A stretch of 14,565 nucleotides of DNA from Candidatus Poribacteria bacterium. GTDB taxonomy: Bacteria > Poribacteria > WGA-4E > WGA-3G. A program made the position numbers and the translations under genes. Location: contig VXZL01000611.1 of the NCBI GenBank assembly GCA_009845505.1, forward strand, positions 1 to 14,565, read 5' to 3'. The notes beneath the pieces were generated by a model that worked only from the letters and a program-made list of their open reading frames with translations, searched no databases and was not told the DNA's origin. Positions 1-7,553 of this stretch are shown piece after piece (positions within the stretch are counted from its first letter, which is position 1; each line of letters opens with the position of its first letter).

Positions 1-85
1 CGCCCCTGCCTTTTGACGAGGCAGCATAACTTTACAATACAGTCCAAACTTTAGTTGATTATAGCAAAATCGACAATTACTTGTA

Positions 86-3000
86 CTATATGCGTTCGGC
101 ACCTTTCATGATAGCACTGGCATTGATCCGTATGCTTCCTGTCGCATTCGTGATTAGATTTCCAAGCGGATCTTGACATCGGTATAACCGTGGTTGTTCA
201 GTGTCGCAATGATAGACGACATAGAGCCAGTAGCGATCGCGGTGATTGGCGGCTTGCCGCCATTCATTCGCTGTTAATTCTACACCCGTAATTCCTGTTC
301 GTCCTTTAACTTCAATGTAGCGCACCTCACCGTTCGGATGTCTGGATTGCAAGTCGAATCCTTTTTTCAGACTCGGATTGGAAACATCTTTGACTTCTGC
401 ACCGCGCTCGCGTTCGTAGTCAATGGCTGTTTTAATCGCGATAGCCTCAGCATCTCGCAAAGTTTTTGTCGGAATTTCCTCAATTTGGGACGGTGTGACA
501 AAGGCACGCACATAGATGGATACGGGACCTAATTGTGTATTTTCAATTTCTTTAATGAGATTTGCTTCTGCTGCTTCGCGCTTTTTAGGGAGTGCTTTGA
601 GTTCTTGTTCACAGTTGTTCAATTTGGTCTGTGCTGCAGGAATATCTTTGGCAACATCTTTTTTAAGATTTTTTCGTTGTTCAAGAAGTTCCGCCTTCCG
701 CAAGTTGGATGAAACTTGGATTTGTTTTGTTTTATTTTCCAGACTGGCTTGAACTTCATTAAGAATGTGACAAAGCCTGGGGCTTCCGAAATTTTCAGAG
801 ACGAAATTTTTAACAGGTTGCGTTTCATCAGCAAGGTTCATCCATTCAGCGGACAAAGTTGCAGGCCTGCTGTGTTGTCCTGTCCGTGGCATTAGGGTCA
901 ACAAAAGGTGTGCTGGTGTTTCCTCACAACGGCCATCTGCAAAGCGTTTGATTCCGACGAGCATTTCGTCAAGTACGTGAGGTTCGTCATCGGTTTCTCG
1001 TACCACAAGGATTCTCGCTAAATAGAACAGATAAGGTTCATCTGTTTGCGGATCGAAATAGACTCCGCCCCACTCACCTTCAGTGTTGAATTTTTCCAAA
1101 AAACGAGTGCGGATCGCGTCAAAAATTGGTTCGCCGGGGTGTAGAAAAATCGCTTCTGGTTTCTCAGATCCAGAGGGCAGCGCAAATTCACGTGAGAATG
1201 TTAAGCGATCTCGTAGCTGAAGTGGATATTCATCAATTACGTTTTGTATAGATGCAGGACAACGAGATAGTTTAAAAGTCGTCTCAATGTCCCGGTCAAT
1301 TTGATAACCGAGCAGTGGTACTGCATCTTCAAAGAAGCTTCGTACATAAGCAGGTAGCATACGAAGCGTTTCTGCGGATTCCCTTTGCGCCTGAACAGTG
1401 CCGAGTAAATGTTTAACATCGCTGCTGAAGACTGATTTCTGTTGGTTTTCAAGATGTTTTTGTATATTTTCCTGCGTGAATTGTGTGTTGATAATCTGTA
1501 TTGAGGCATCTACCTGATTTTTCGTGATGGCTTTCGTGATGAGTTCCTTCAAAGAGATTTGACTAAATTGTTGCCCAATTACATCAAAGACCTTGTCATC
1601 ATTTAATTCGTCACGCATTCTTTGCATTTTTTCCAATAGCACTTTCAGCACGCGTCCCTCACGTGTGGCTTCAGCAACGAGATTTAGCAGAATCACTGTG
1701 TGCGTCTGTTTGTATCGGTGAATCCGTCCCATCCGCTGTTCAAGCCGAGCGGGATTCCATGGAATATCGTAATTTACCATCAACCAACAGAATTGAAGGT
1801 TGATCCCTTCGCCAGCTGCGTCGGTTGCGACAAGGTATTGCGCGCCGTTCGGGTCGCGAAAGAATTCGACCTGATCTTCACGTTCATTGTATTTCATGCC
1901 ACCGTGGATCTGGGCAACCTTTCCGGTAAAGCCCAACGCCTCTAAACGTTCAATGATAAAATACATCGTGTCGCGATGCTCGGTGAAAATCAGAACTTTA
2001 GTGTCTGGATATTCCGTTAATGCCTCCCAGAGATTTTCAAACTTACTTTCATATCTCAGGTTATAAACCTTCTTCGCTAACTCAGCAAGTCTTTGCACGT
2101 GAAAGACTTCCGTTTCAAGTTCAGTGATTGAACGCGCAGCGGTTGCACGCTCAAGGTCTTCGTCAACCTGCTCTGATTCCTCTTTTCCGTCAATAATCTC
2201 TTCTTCATCGCCTGTTTTTTCGTCTCTGATGTCAATGTCCGAAAGTTCCTGTTGGGATTTCTCAAGTTGTGCTGCTGACAACCTTCCATCTTGAAGGTGC
2301 CGAAGAGTGGTTAAGAGTTTTTCCTCACGTCTGATAAGACTTTGTAACAGGGCAAACGTTGAGCTGGTAAGTCGTCTCTGTAACACCATCATCGCTATCT
2401 TTGCCGCGCTCCGATTGTATTGACCCGCGAGATCGAAATATTTCTCGCAATATTCTGTGACAGCATCATACAGCGATTGCTCACTCACTTCGCCCTGCTT
2501 CAAAGGGTAAGCGATGGTCTGACTTCGCCGCGGTGGGTAGATGGGTTTTTCATCAAAAGTAATCATCTCCTCCTTCATACGGCGGAGCAGATGTTTGGAT
2601 TTTACGTTATGAGGCAACCGTTCAAATGCTTTTTGTGCAGCAAGGTGTTCAGGTAGGAGCAGTCGCCAGAGGAAATAGTAGGCATCATCTTTCCCCATGT
2701 GAGGCGTTGCCGTGAGGAGTAAAAGGTTTTTTTGTTGTGCAGCAATTTTTTCGGCAAGTTCGTACCGTTTCGATTGATGGACTGTTCCATCTCGCTCGTA
2801 TCGTGCGGAAAGTTTATGTGCCTCGTCAAAAACGATGAGATCGTAGGGTTGTGCTTCAAAGAGACAGTTTTGCATTCGGTCTTGGCGCAGTGTATCTAAA
2901 CTGACAATGGCTAAGCGATTTTTCGGATTGACAAAGGGGTTTGCGTTTACAGCATCAGCACTAGACAGCATACGGAATTGGAGGCGAAAACAGACGCGTA

Positions 3001-3325
3001 GTTCGCGTTCCCAGTTACCAATCAATCCTGCTGGTGGTACGATTAGTATCCGTTCCACTTGGCGGCGGAGTAGCGACTCTTGGATATAGAGGCCCGTCAT
3101 AATTGTTTTACCAGCACCCGCATCGTCAGCCAACAGAAACCGTAACGGCACATATTTAAGGAGATGCTCGTAAACAGCGATGAATTGATGTGGCAGCGGA
3201 TCGATGAGCGATGTTTCTGTCGCAAAGATCGGATTAAATAGATAGGCATGATGAAGGCGATGTGCTTCAGCAACAAGCCTTACCAAATTGGGGTCAGCAG
3301 AAAAAGAATTAGACACGATCATCAC
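86..3325 (-). CDS. SNF2-family helicase with C-terminal DUF3883 (nuclease-like) domain
   Basis: An ATP-driven DNA translocase of 1079 residues. Seen: Walker A GAGKT at 70-74, DEAH at 167-170, motif III TATPH at 205-209, then an acidic linker near 361-395. The second RecA lobe has TDAAGEGINLQ near 501-511 and the arginine-finger motif QRMGRIHR at 530-537. Residues about 960-1060 look like DUF3883 (NO VEIN C-terminal type), with a PD-(D/E)xK-like triad D991, E1005, K1007. The middle 600-950 is uncharacterised and helical in places. The GTG start overlaps the M24 stop by four bases (GTGA); an ATG one codon later overlaps by one base (TGATG), so translation is probably coupled either way. Sampled lines have about 38-42% G+C, below the M20 and AstE-like genes. 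Helicases of this plan occur in defence loci (DISARM DrmD-like, ZorD-like); no partner genes are visible here, so that role is inference. Confidence 0.88.
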   Translation of the reverse strand: MMIVSNSFSADPNLVRLVAEAHRLHHAYLFNPIFATETSLIDPLPHQFIAVYEHLLKYVPLRFLLADDAGAGKTIMTGLYIQESLLRRQVERILIVPPAGLIGNWERELRVCFRLQFRMLSSADAVNANPFVNPKNRLAIVSLDTLRQDRMQNCLFEAQPYDLIVFDEAHKLSARYERDGTVHQSKRYELAEKIAAQQKNLLLLTATPHMGKDDAYYFLWRLLLPEHLAAQKAFERLPHNVKSKHLLRRMKEEMITFDEKPIYPPRRSQTIAYPLKQGEVSEQSLYDAVTEYCEKYFDLAGQYNRSAAKIAMMVLQRRLTSSTFALLQSLIRREEKLLTTLRHLQDGRLSAAQLEKSQQELSDIDIRDEKTGDEEEIIDGKEESEQVDEDLERATAARSITELETEVFHVQRLAELAKKVYNLRYESKFENLWEALTEYPDTKVLIFTEHRDTMYFIIERLEALGFTGKVAQIHGGMKYNEREDQVEFFRDPNGAQYLVATDAAGEGINLQFCWLMVNYDIPWNPARLEQRMGRIHRYKQTHTVILLNLVAEATREGRVLKVLLEKMQRMRDELNDDKVFDVIGQQFSQISLKELITKAITKNQVDASIQIINTQFTQENIQKHLENQQKSVFSSDVKHLLGTVQAQRESAETLRMLPAYVRSFFEDAVPLLGYQIDRDIETTFKLSRCPASIQNVIDEYPLQLRDRLTFSREFALPSGSEKPEAIFLHPGEPIFDAIRTRFLEKFNTEGEWGGVYFDPQTDEPYLFYLARILVVRETDDEPHVLDEMLVGIKRFADGRCEETPAHLLLTLMPRTGQHSRPATLSAEWMNLADETQPVKNFVSENFGSPRLCHILNEVQASLENKTKQIQVSSNLRKAELLEQRKNLKKDVAKDIPAAQTKLNNCEQELKALPKKREAAEANLIKEIENTQLGPVSIYVRAFVTPSQIEEIPTKTLRDAEAIAIKTAIDYERERGAEVKDVSNPSLKKGFDLQSRHPNGEVRYIEVKGRTGITGVELTANEWRQAANHRDRYWLYVVYHCDTEQPRLYRCQDPLGNLITNATGSIRINASAIMKGAERI

Positions 3326-4620
3326 CCGTTCACAAGTGCTTCAACCGCATCAATCTCTCTTGGCACCCCATCCGTCAGCACTTCGCAACCCGTTTCGGTG
3401 ATAAAAATATCGTCCTCTATGCGGACACCGATGCCGAGATACTCTCGCGGAACATTTTTTGTCCCGTCAGCGACATAAAGACCCGGTTCAATTGTCATCA
3501 CCATTCCCGGTTGGAAGGTTTTAAACTCGCCTTCTGCGTCGTGGACGCAATTGACATCATGCACATCTAAACCGAGCATGTGTCCGATTCTGTACATATA
3601 GAACTGCCGATATTTTTCTTTTTTTATCAGTTTCTTCGTTTTCCCCTTAAGAAGACCGAGGCTGAGCATAGCTTCTGTTAGCAACTCAATTGATTGCTCG
3701 TGCGGTTCGTTAATAGGGACACCCGGACGGATAGAATCAATAATGGCGTGGTGTGCATCAAGGACGAGTTGATAAATTTCTTTTTGCGCCTCAGTGAAGG
3801 TGCCATTTGCCGGAAAGGTGCGGGTCACGTCGCCAGAATACTGACCGTATTCCGCCCCCGCGTCAATGAGAACGAGTGTGTCATCTTCAATTCGGCAGTC
3901 ATTCGTTGTGTAGTGGAGCGTCGTGGCGTTACCACCACTCGCAACGATAGTAGGGAAAGCTGGACCTTTCGCGCCGTTCATGCGGAACGTAGATTCAACG
4001 AGGGCTTCCAGGTCGTATTCATACATCCCCGGTTGAACCGCCTTCATTGCGGCGACATGTCCGGCAACTGTAATTTCTGTTGCCATCTGGATACGCTCCA
4101 GTTCGGTTTCATTTTTGATTAACCGCAGTTCGCTGAGAATAGGGCTCGGATCGACTAAGGTATCAAGTCCTTTACCAGAGCGGATGCGCGACCTGACAGA
4201 TCCCGTAAAGAGAGAGAGAATTTCGCTGTCAACACTTTCATTGGAACCGAGTGTGTAGTAAAGCCTTTCGGCTCCCTCTAAGTACCTGCCGATTTTTTCA
4301 CCAAATGTCTCTATCGAATAGGCTTTATCTGCACCATAACGTTTACGTGCGTCTTTAACCCCAACACGCTTACCGTTCCAGATTTCTGCCTGTTTGTCTT
4401 TCGGTCGGACAAATAGAATATATTGGTGTTTCGGGTGGTCGGGTGCGATCACACAAATCGACTCTGGTTCTTCAAACCCTGTAAGATAATAAAAATTCGG
4501 GTCCGGACGGTACACATATTCCGTGTCGTGATTCCATATTGCGGGGGATCGACTCGCAAAGATTGCGACTCCACCACGTCCCATTTTTTCACTAAAGGCT
4601 TTGCGATTCTGTTCGTGCAA
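3322..4620 (-). CDS. pepP: M24 family Xaa-Pro aminopeptidase (aminopeptidase P)
   Basis: A cytoplasmic dimetal peptidase that removes the N-terminal residue before proline; 432 residues, close to the usual length for bacterial aminopeptidase P. Seen: an N-terminal AMP_N-type domain at about 1-165 (DPNFYYLTGFEEPES near 40-54), then a pita-bread catalytic domain with all five metal ligands, D253 (LIDAG), D264 (SGDVTRTF), H347 (GHMLGLDVHD), E378 (TIEPGLYV) and E402 (VRIEDD). The start is TTG at 4620-4618. It is supported by GAGGAG eight bases upstream and an in-frame stop just before it; the first in-frame ATG is residue 13 and would trim the AMP_N domain. It follows the AstE-like gene by 44 bases and overlaps the helicase, so the three probably share a transcript. 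Substrate preference cannot be read from the sequence. Confidence 0.93.
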   Translation of the reverse strand: MHEQNRKAFSEKMGRGGVAIFASRSPAIWNHDTEYVYRPDPNFYYLTGFEEPESICVIAPDHPKHQYILFVRPKDKQAEIWNGKRVGVKDARKRYGADKAYSIETFGEKIGRYLEGAERLYYTLGSNESVDSEILSLFTGSVRSRIRSGKGLDTLVDPSPILSELRLIKNETELERIQMATEITVAGHVAAMKAVQPGMYEYDLEALVESTFRMNGAKGPAFPTIVASGGNATTLHYTTNDCRIEDDTLVLIDAGAEYGQYSGDVTRTFPANGTFTEAQKEIYQLVLDAHHAIIDSIRPGVPINEPHEQSIELLTEAMLSLGLLKGKTKKLIKKEKYRQFYMYRIGHMLGLDVHDVNCVHDAEGEFKTFQPGMVMTIEPGLYVADGTKNVPREYLGIGVRIEDDIFITETGCEVLTDGVPREIDAVEALVNG

Positions 4621-4628
4621 TCCTATAT

Positions 4629-4634
4629 CTCCTC
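4629..4634 (-). promoter_or_regulatory. Shine-Dalgarno that fixes the TTG start of the M24 peptidase
   Basis: The minus strand reads GAGGAG here, with an 8-base spacer to the TTG at 4620. A nearby ATG at 4636-4634 is out of frame with the peptidase. The site therefore favours the rare TTG start over the internal ATG at residue 13. Confidence 0.7.
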
Positions 4635-4636
4635 AT

Positions 4637-4665
4637 AAATTCGCTAATCGCTATTTGCGGTCCGC
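4637..4665. repeat. Degenerate heptamer repeat in the AstE-like/M24 spacer
   Basis: On the plus strand the units are AAATTCGC, TAATCGC, TATTTGC and GGTCCGC; on the minus strand this is the GCnnnTA pattern also found at 5691-5740 and 12384-12411. The array fills the 44-base spacer up to the Shine-Dalgarno region and touches the stop codon of the upstream gene. Its function is unknown. Confidence 0.5.
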
Positions 4666-5651
4666 TATAGATACCCAATCGGTGTCCCGATTTTACCAAT
4701 GATGCCGCCGCTGGCTACCATCGGATAGACCGGTTTCGCCCAAAAAATACCTTCTACGGGTGATCGGATGGATTCCCGCACATTTCCAAATACATCTCGG
4801 ATGTCAGCAATCGGTTGATACGCCGTTACCTTGTCATACAAATCCACCTTGTAATAGACAAATCCACCTTCGTTGCTCAGGATGGGTACGAATTGTTTGA
4901 CGACAATTTGCCGTTCAGGGACCTCCGGTGTTCCATCAATGAAGTGGTAGTATTGCAAAACGTTAAGCACGCCGCGCACCCCTTTTTCGATGCTTGCCGC
5001 ATCCCAGCCGTGCGTCCCGCCTAATTCTGGGTCGATCGTCGGAATGCCGACCTCCGGGGCAGCCTGTGCAAGTTGCCCTTTCGGTCCCTTCTGACTGAGG
5101 ATATGCCCGATACCGAAGACGCGTGCAAGTTCGAGACATGCACCGTGGAGTGTATGTTTTTCGTCGACGCGGACGCGGACTTCATCAATCATCGGGTGTA
5201 CGCCGCCTTGGTGTAGATCGAGGCAGTAATCTGCCTGCTGGATGGCACGCCGAAAGAGGTGATAGGCGATCCGTTCACTGGAGGTCCCGTCACGCCTGCC
5301 CGGGAAACACCGGTTCATCTTTCGGTTATCCACGGGACTCAGTGCCTGCTTGGTATGAAAGGCGTGGACGTTAACAAGGGGCACAGCGATAATCTTACCA
5401 CGCAGCTGTTCGGGTGCTATGTTCTGGAGGACTTTGTGAATAACAGCGATGCCGTTGAGTTCGTCTCCATCGCTAATGGCTTGAATGTAGAGCGTTTTGC
5501 CGGGGTACCTCCCATTGATTAGGATAACCGGCAGTCGAACCGCCGTTCCATCTGGCATGCTTCCGACTCTCAGATGCCCTTCCGTCCGAGTACCAGGTTC
5601 AGCGACCAATTGCCCTACTACCAGTTTGCTGTGGCGAATATTGTTCCTCAT
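4665..5651 (-). CDS. Succinylglutamate desuccinylase/aspartoacylase (AstE/AspA) family hydrolase
   Basis: A zinc-dependent amidohydrolase of the carboxypeptidase M14-like AstE/AspA family; 328 residues from the chosen ATG. Seen: family blocks SDGDELNG at 60-67, DNRKMNRCFPG at 108-118, DLHQGG with H147, and the likely catalytic E209 in DPELGG. The C-terminal region (about 285-328) resembles the usual small beta domain. In AstE relatives the first block normally reads HGxE, with His and Glu as zinc ligands; here the His position is Asp61, while E64 and H147 are kept. The reading frame runs 29 codons further upstream, but that stretch covers the promoter and the heptamer repeat, so ATG 5651 is preferred. 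The predicted -10 ends seven bases before this ATG and no Shine-Dalgarno is seen. The acyl substrate is unknown; polyamine, amino-acid or osmolyte deacylation are all possible. Confidence 0.85.
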   Translation of the reverse strand: MRNNIRHSKLVVGQLVAEPGTRTEGHLRVGSMPDGTAVRLPVILINGRYPGKTLYIQAISDGDELNGIAVIHKVLQNIAPEQLRGKIIAVPLVNVHAFHTKQALSPVDNRKMNRCFPGRRDGTSSERIAYHLFRRAIQQADYCLDLHQGGVHPMIDEVRVRVDEKHTLHGACLELARVFGIGHILSQKGPKGQLAQAAPEVGIPTIDPELGGTHGWDAASIEKGVRGVLNVLQYYHFIDGTPEVPERQIVVKQFVPILSNEGGFVYYKVDLYDKVTAYQPIADIRDVFGNVRESIRSPVEGIFWAKPVYPMVASGGIIGKIGTPIGYL

Positions 5652-5658
5652 GGCGGTT

Positions 5659-5687
5659 ATTTTAACATAATCTTTGAAATAAGTCAA
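5659..5687 (-). promoter_or_regulatory. Sigma70-type promoter of the AstE-like gene, leaderless layout
   Basis: On the minus strand -35 TTGACT (5687-5682) and -10 TAAAAT (5664-5659) are 17 bp apart, each 5/6 to consensus, and TGT precedes the -10 as an extended -10. A start 6-8 bases after the -10 falls on or next to ATG 5651, so the mRNA would have almost no leader. Confidence 0.7.
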
Positions 5688-5690
5688 ATG

Positions 5691-5740
5691 GCGAATAGCG
5701 AATAGCGGTTTAGCGGTTAGCCAATAACCATCAGCCAATT
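5691..5740. repeat. Degenerate heptamer tandem repeat upstream of the AstE-like promoter
   Basis: Consecutive units read GCGAATA, GCGAATA, GCGGTTTA, GCGGTTA, GCCAATA, ACCATCA and GCCAATT. The unit is about 7 bases with consensus near GCnnnTA, and one unit is 8 long. The array begins 3 bases upstream of the minus-strand -35 hexamer, where an UP element or operator would sit. Shorter versions lie at 4637-4665 and 12384-12411, and GCGGTTAGC is shared with the latter. Confidence 0.6.
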
Positions 5741-5793
5741 CAGGGGCATTCAGTTTTCCGAAATTTTAGAGATTCCGTTTTCGCAGATCCGCG

Positions 5794-5818
5794 GTAGGAG
5801 GGATTTCCGAATCCCGAC
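5794..5818. repeat. REP-like palindrome with GTAG head
   Basis: GTAG (5794-5797) is followed by a hairpin with stem GGGATT (5800-5805), loop TCCG and stem AATCCC (5810-5815), ending GAC. A GTAG or GGAG head before an imperfect palindrome is the hallmark of RAYT-associated REP sequences, for example those of Pseudomonas and Stenotrophomonas. Only one copy is in the window, so membership of a dispersed family is inferred. It lies in the divergent spacer between the AstE-like gene and rpiA, a typical REP position. Confidence 0.5.
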
Positions 5819-5880
5819 TTCTCGTGAAAATCAGACAAAAACCTTAAAACTAAATAGCCCTGCAGCCAATTTACGAAAAC

Positions 5881-5909
5881 TTGATTTTAAGCCGAATTTC
5901 TGCTAAACT
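5881..5909 (+). promoter_or_regulatory. Promoter of rpiA, near-leaderless layout
   Basis: -35 TTGATT (5881-5886) and -10 TAAACT (5904-5909) are separated by 17 bp, and TGC before the -10 gives an extended -10. A start about 7 bases downstream leaves only some 3-4 bases before ATG 5920. No Shine-Dalgarno is seen. Confidence 0.6.
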
Positions 5910-5919
5910 TATAGGCATC

Positions 5920-6618
5920 ATGAATACTGAAGACCAAAAAAAGATTGCTGCGGAAAAAGCGACAGAAAGCGTCAAATCTGGCATGGTTGTCGGGTTAGGG
6001 ACGGGGTCCACTGTCTATTACGCCCTCTTGAAACTTGGGAATATGGTTCGAGAAGGGCTTGATATCGTCGGTATCCCAACCTCCGATGGCACCGAAAGAA
6101 TCGCAGTCGCACAACAAATCCCACTCACAACGCTTGCTGCCCATCCTACCATTGATCTAACGATTGATGGTGCTGACGAAGTTGATGCCTACCTTAACCT
6201 CATCAAAGGCGGTGGTGCCGCGCTCGTCAGAGAGAAGATTATCGCAAATGCGTCTAAAAAAATATTGATTGTTGTTGATGAGAGCAAGGTGTCGCGCATC
6301 CTTGGTACTACCTTTCCACTGCCGGTAGAAATTGTGCGATTCGGGTGGGAGGCGACCCAAGCAGAGGTTAACCGGATTTGTGGAAGTTCAACGCTGCGCC
6401 TCGCACTCGCACACGATAGAGACCAACCCCTCATTACTGACAACGGCAACTATATACTCGATTGTCATTTTGATGGCATTCCAGAACCAGATCAGGTTGA
6501 GTTGCAGCTGAATAACATTCCCGGTGTCGTAGAAAACGGGATTTTTGTCAATCGTGCAGACAAAGTTATCATCGGTACGCCTTCCGGTATCCGATATCTG
6601 GAGGGACGCAATGCGTAG
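5920..6618 (+). CDS. rpiA: Ribose-5-phosphate isomerase A
   Basis: Interconverts ribose 5-phosphate and ribulose 5-phosphate in the non-oxidative pentose phosphate pathway, in the cytoplasm. The protein has 232 residues from the ATG, slightly above the roughly 220 typical for RpiA. Seen: the phosphate-binding GLGTGST at 25-31, DGADE at 83-87, and KGGGAALVREK at 96-106. D83, D86, K96 and E105 line up two residues after E. coli D81, D84, K94 and E103. VDESK at 119-123 is also typical. An in-frame TTG at 5881 would add 13 residues but coincides with the -35 hexamer, so ATG 5920 is chosen. The last bases overlap the start of the next gene by 8 nt. Confidence 0.95.
   Translation: MNTEDQKKIAAEKATESVKSGMVVGLGTGSTVYYALLKLGNMVREGLDIVGIPTSDGTERIAVAQQIPLTTLAAHPTIDLTIDGADEVDAYLNLIKGGGAALVREKIIANASKKILIVVDESKVSRILGTTFPLPVEIVRFGWEATQAEVNRICGSSTLRLALAHDRDQPLITDNGNYILDCHFDGIPEPDQVELQLNNIPGVVENGIFVNRADKVIIGTPSGIRYLEGRNA
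6600..6605 (+). promoter_or_regulatory. Shine-Dalgarno of the exported beta-rich protein
   Basis: GGAGGG lies inside the end of rpiA, five bases before ATG 6611. It supports that start over the longer frame opening at 6545, and it puts the signal peptide at the N-terminus. Confidence 0.75.
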
Positions 6619-7510
6619 ACACTGGGTTTTGCTTTTGCTGCTCGTTTTTACATGCCTAACGGTGTCTGGTTCTGCGAAAGGTCAACATTTTACGAAGTTA
6701 GAGAGTCGATTAGTGAATATCCCGACCGGAACGGTGCTGGAACACGGTATATTTACGGTAGGTACTTATCTTGTCGCCCTTATAGATGAGACACAATTCC
6801 CCAGTGATAATACTTTATTGTTTGAGAACCTCGTAAGCCATGAAGAGTTGGTGGTTGCAAGTGCCTTCTACCTTAACTTCGGACTGTTCGATAGGGTTGA
6901 AGTAGGGTTGGGGAATGTGTTGAATGGATATGAAAGGTATGGGAACGAAAGTTTTACGACGCAGGCCGCGAGCTTAAAGCTGCAGCTCTTAAAAGAGCAA
7001 GAAGTTGGTGCAGTTCCGAGTATCGCAATGGGTATTGAATATCAGGGGGAAGGTATTTTCAGCACGTCCCCAGTCTCTGATCCACCGATTCAGGGGCTGT
7101 CTCCGTTTTTGGCTGTCAGTAAAACGTTGAATCTACCGCGGATCCACCAATTTTCCGGGCATATCGGTGTCGGCGGACAGCGATATGCATTTGAAGGTGC
7201 ACCTGTGGGGCTGTTTGTTGGTCTGAGCAAGGAATTTCAACCCGCTTTTGCGCGTGGCGACATCACGCTGCGTTTAGCGTTTGACGTAACCGGTGTGAAC
7301 GCAGGCGTATGCTATGTCGCTTCAAGCGGACTTCAAGTTGCGCTCGGTGCCGAGACACTCAACAATCCAGATGAATTACGCTATCTTGCTTCGGTGTCGT
7401 GGACAAATAAACATCTCCACGAACAGATTGATGAGATGAGAAGGTCAATCCAGCGCGTCGCCGAGCTCGCAGCTGAGGCAAAGCGCGCTGCCGCAAAGGC
7501 TTCTGAATAG
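6611..7510 (+). CDS. Exported beta-rich protein of unknown function, possibly outer membrane
   Basis: Not recognised as a named family. The 299-residue product starts with a signal peptide: two Arg, a Leu-rich core at about 5-18, and a probable signal peptidase I site after SGSA (near residue 22). Cys15 sits in the hydrophobic core and has no good lipobox. Residues about 80-265 alternate polar and apolar residues with many Gly and aromatic residues (AFYLNFGLFDRVEVGLG at 84-100, GHIGVGGQRYAF at 183-194, GLFVGLSKEF at 200-209), as in outer-membrane beta-strands. The end, 268-299, switches to an Ala/Glu/Arg-rich helix. It overlaps rpiA by 8 bases (ATGCGTAG), so translation is probably coupled. 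A YjbH-like or generic porin-like protein is possible. The frame is open from 6545 but that start would bury the signal peptide. Confidence 0.8.
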   Translation: MRRHWVLLLLLVFTCLTVSGSAKGQHFTKLESRLVNIPTGTVLEHGIFTVGTYLVALIDETQFPSDNTLLFENLVSHEELVVASAFYLNFGLFDRVEVGLGNVLNGYERYGNESFTTQAASLKLQLLKEQEVGAVPSIAMGIEYQGEGIFSTSPVSDPPIQGLSPFLAVSKTLNLPRIHQFSGHIGVGGQRYAFEGAPVGLFVGLSKEFQPAFARGDITLRLAFDVTGVNAGVCYVASSGLQVALGAETLNNPDELRYLASVSWTNKHLHEQIDEMRRSIQRVAELAAEAKRAAAKASE

Positions 7511-7553
7511 CAAGTTTTCGCTTGCAAGCTGCGCTAAAAACAGGAAAATAAAA

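Noticed and set aside
6..24. Inverted repeat CTGCC/GGCAG at the left edge
   Set aside because: Five pairs with a nine-base loop and no U-run; it may belong to the next gene outside the window. No coding feature is supported in 1-85.
86..3325. Calling the helicase DrmD or ZorD
   Set aside because: Fold and size fit loosely, but no DrmA/B/C, methylase, ZorA or ZorC genes are in view, so a system name is not supported.
3694..4122. Plus-strand 142-codon frame inside the M24 gene
   Set aside because: The M24 reading on the other strand carries D253 and D264 across this region; the antisense protein is Arg/Val/Asn-rich without recognisable motifs.
5652..5738. N-terminal extension of 29 codons on the AstE-like gene
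   Set aside because: It is made of the heptamer repeat and the promoter, so it is unlikely to be translated.
7510..7525. Hairpin GCAAG/CTTGC between the convergent genes
   Set aside because: A five-pair stem without a following U-run on either strand; the convergent spacer would suit a two-way terminator but the sequence does not show one.
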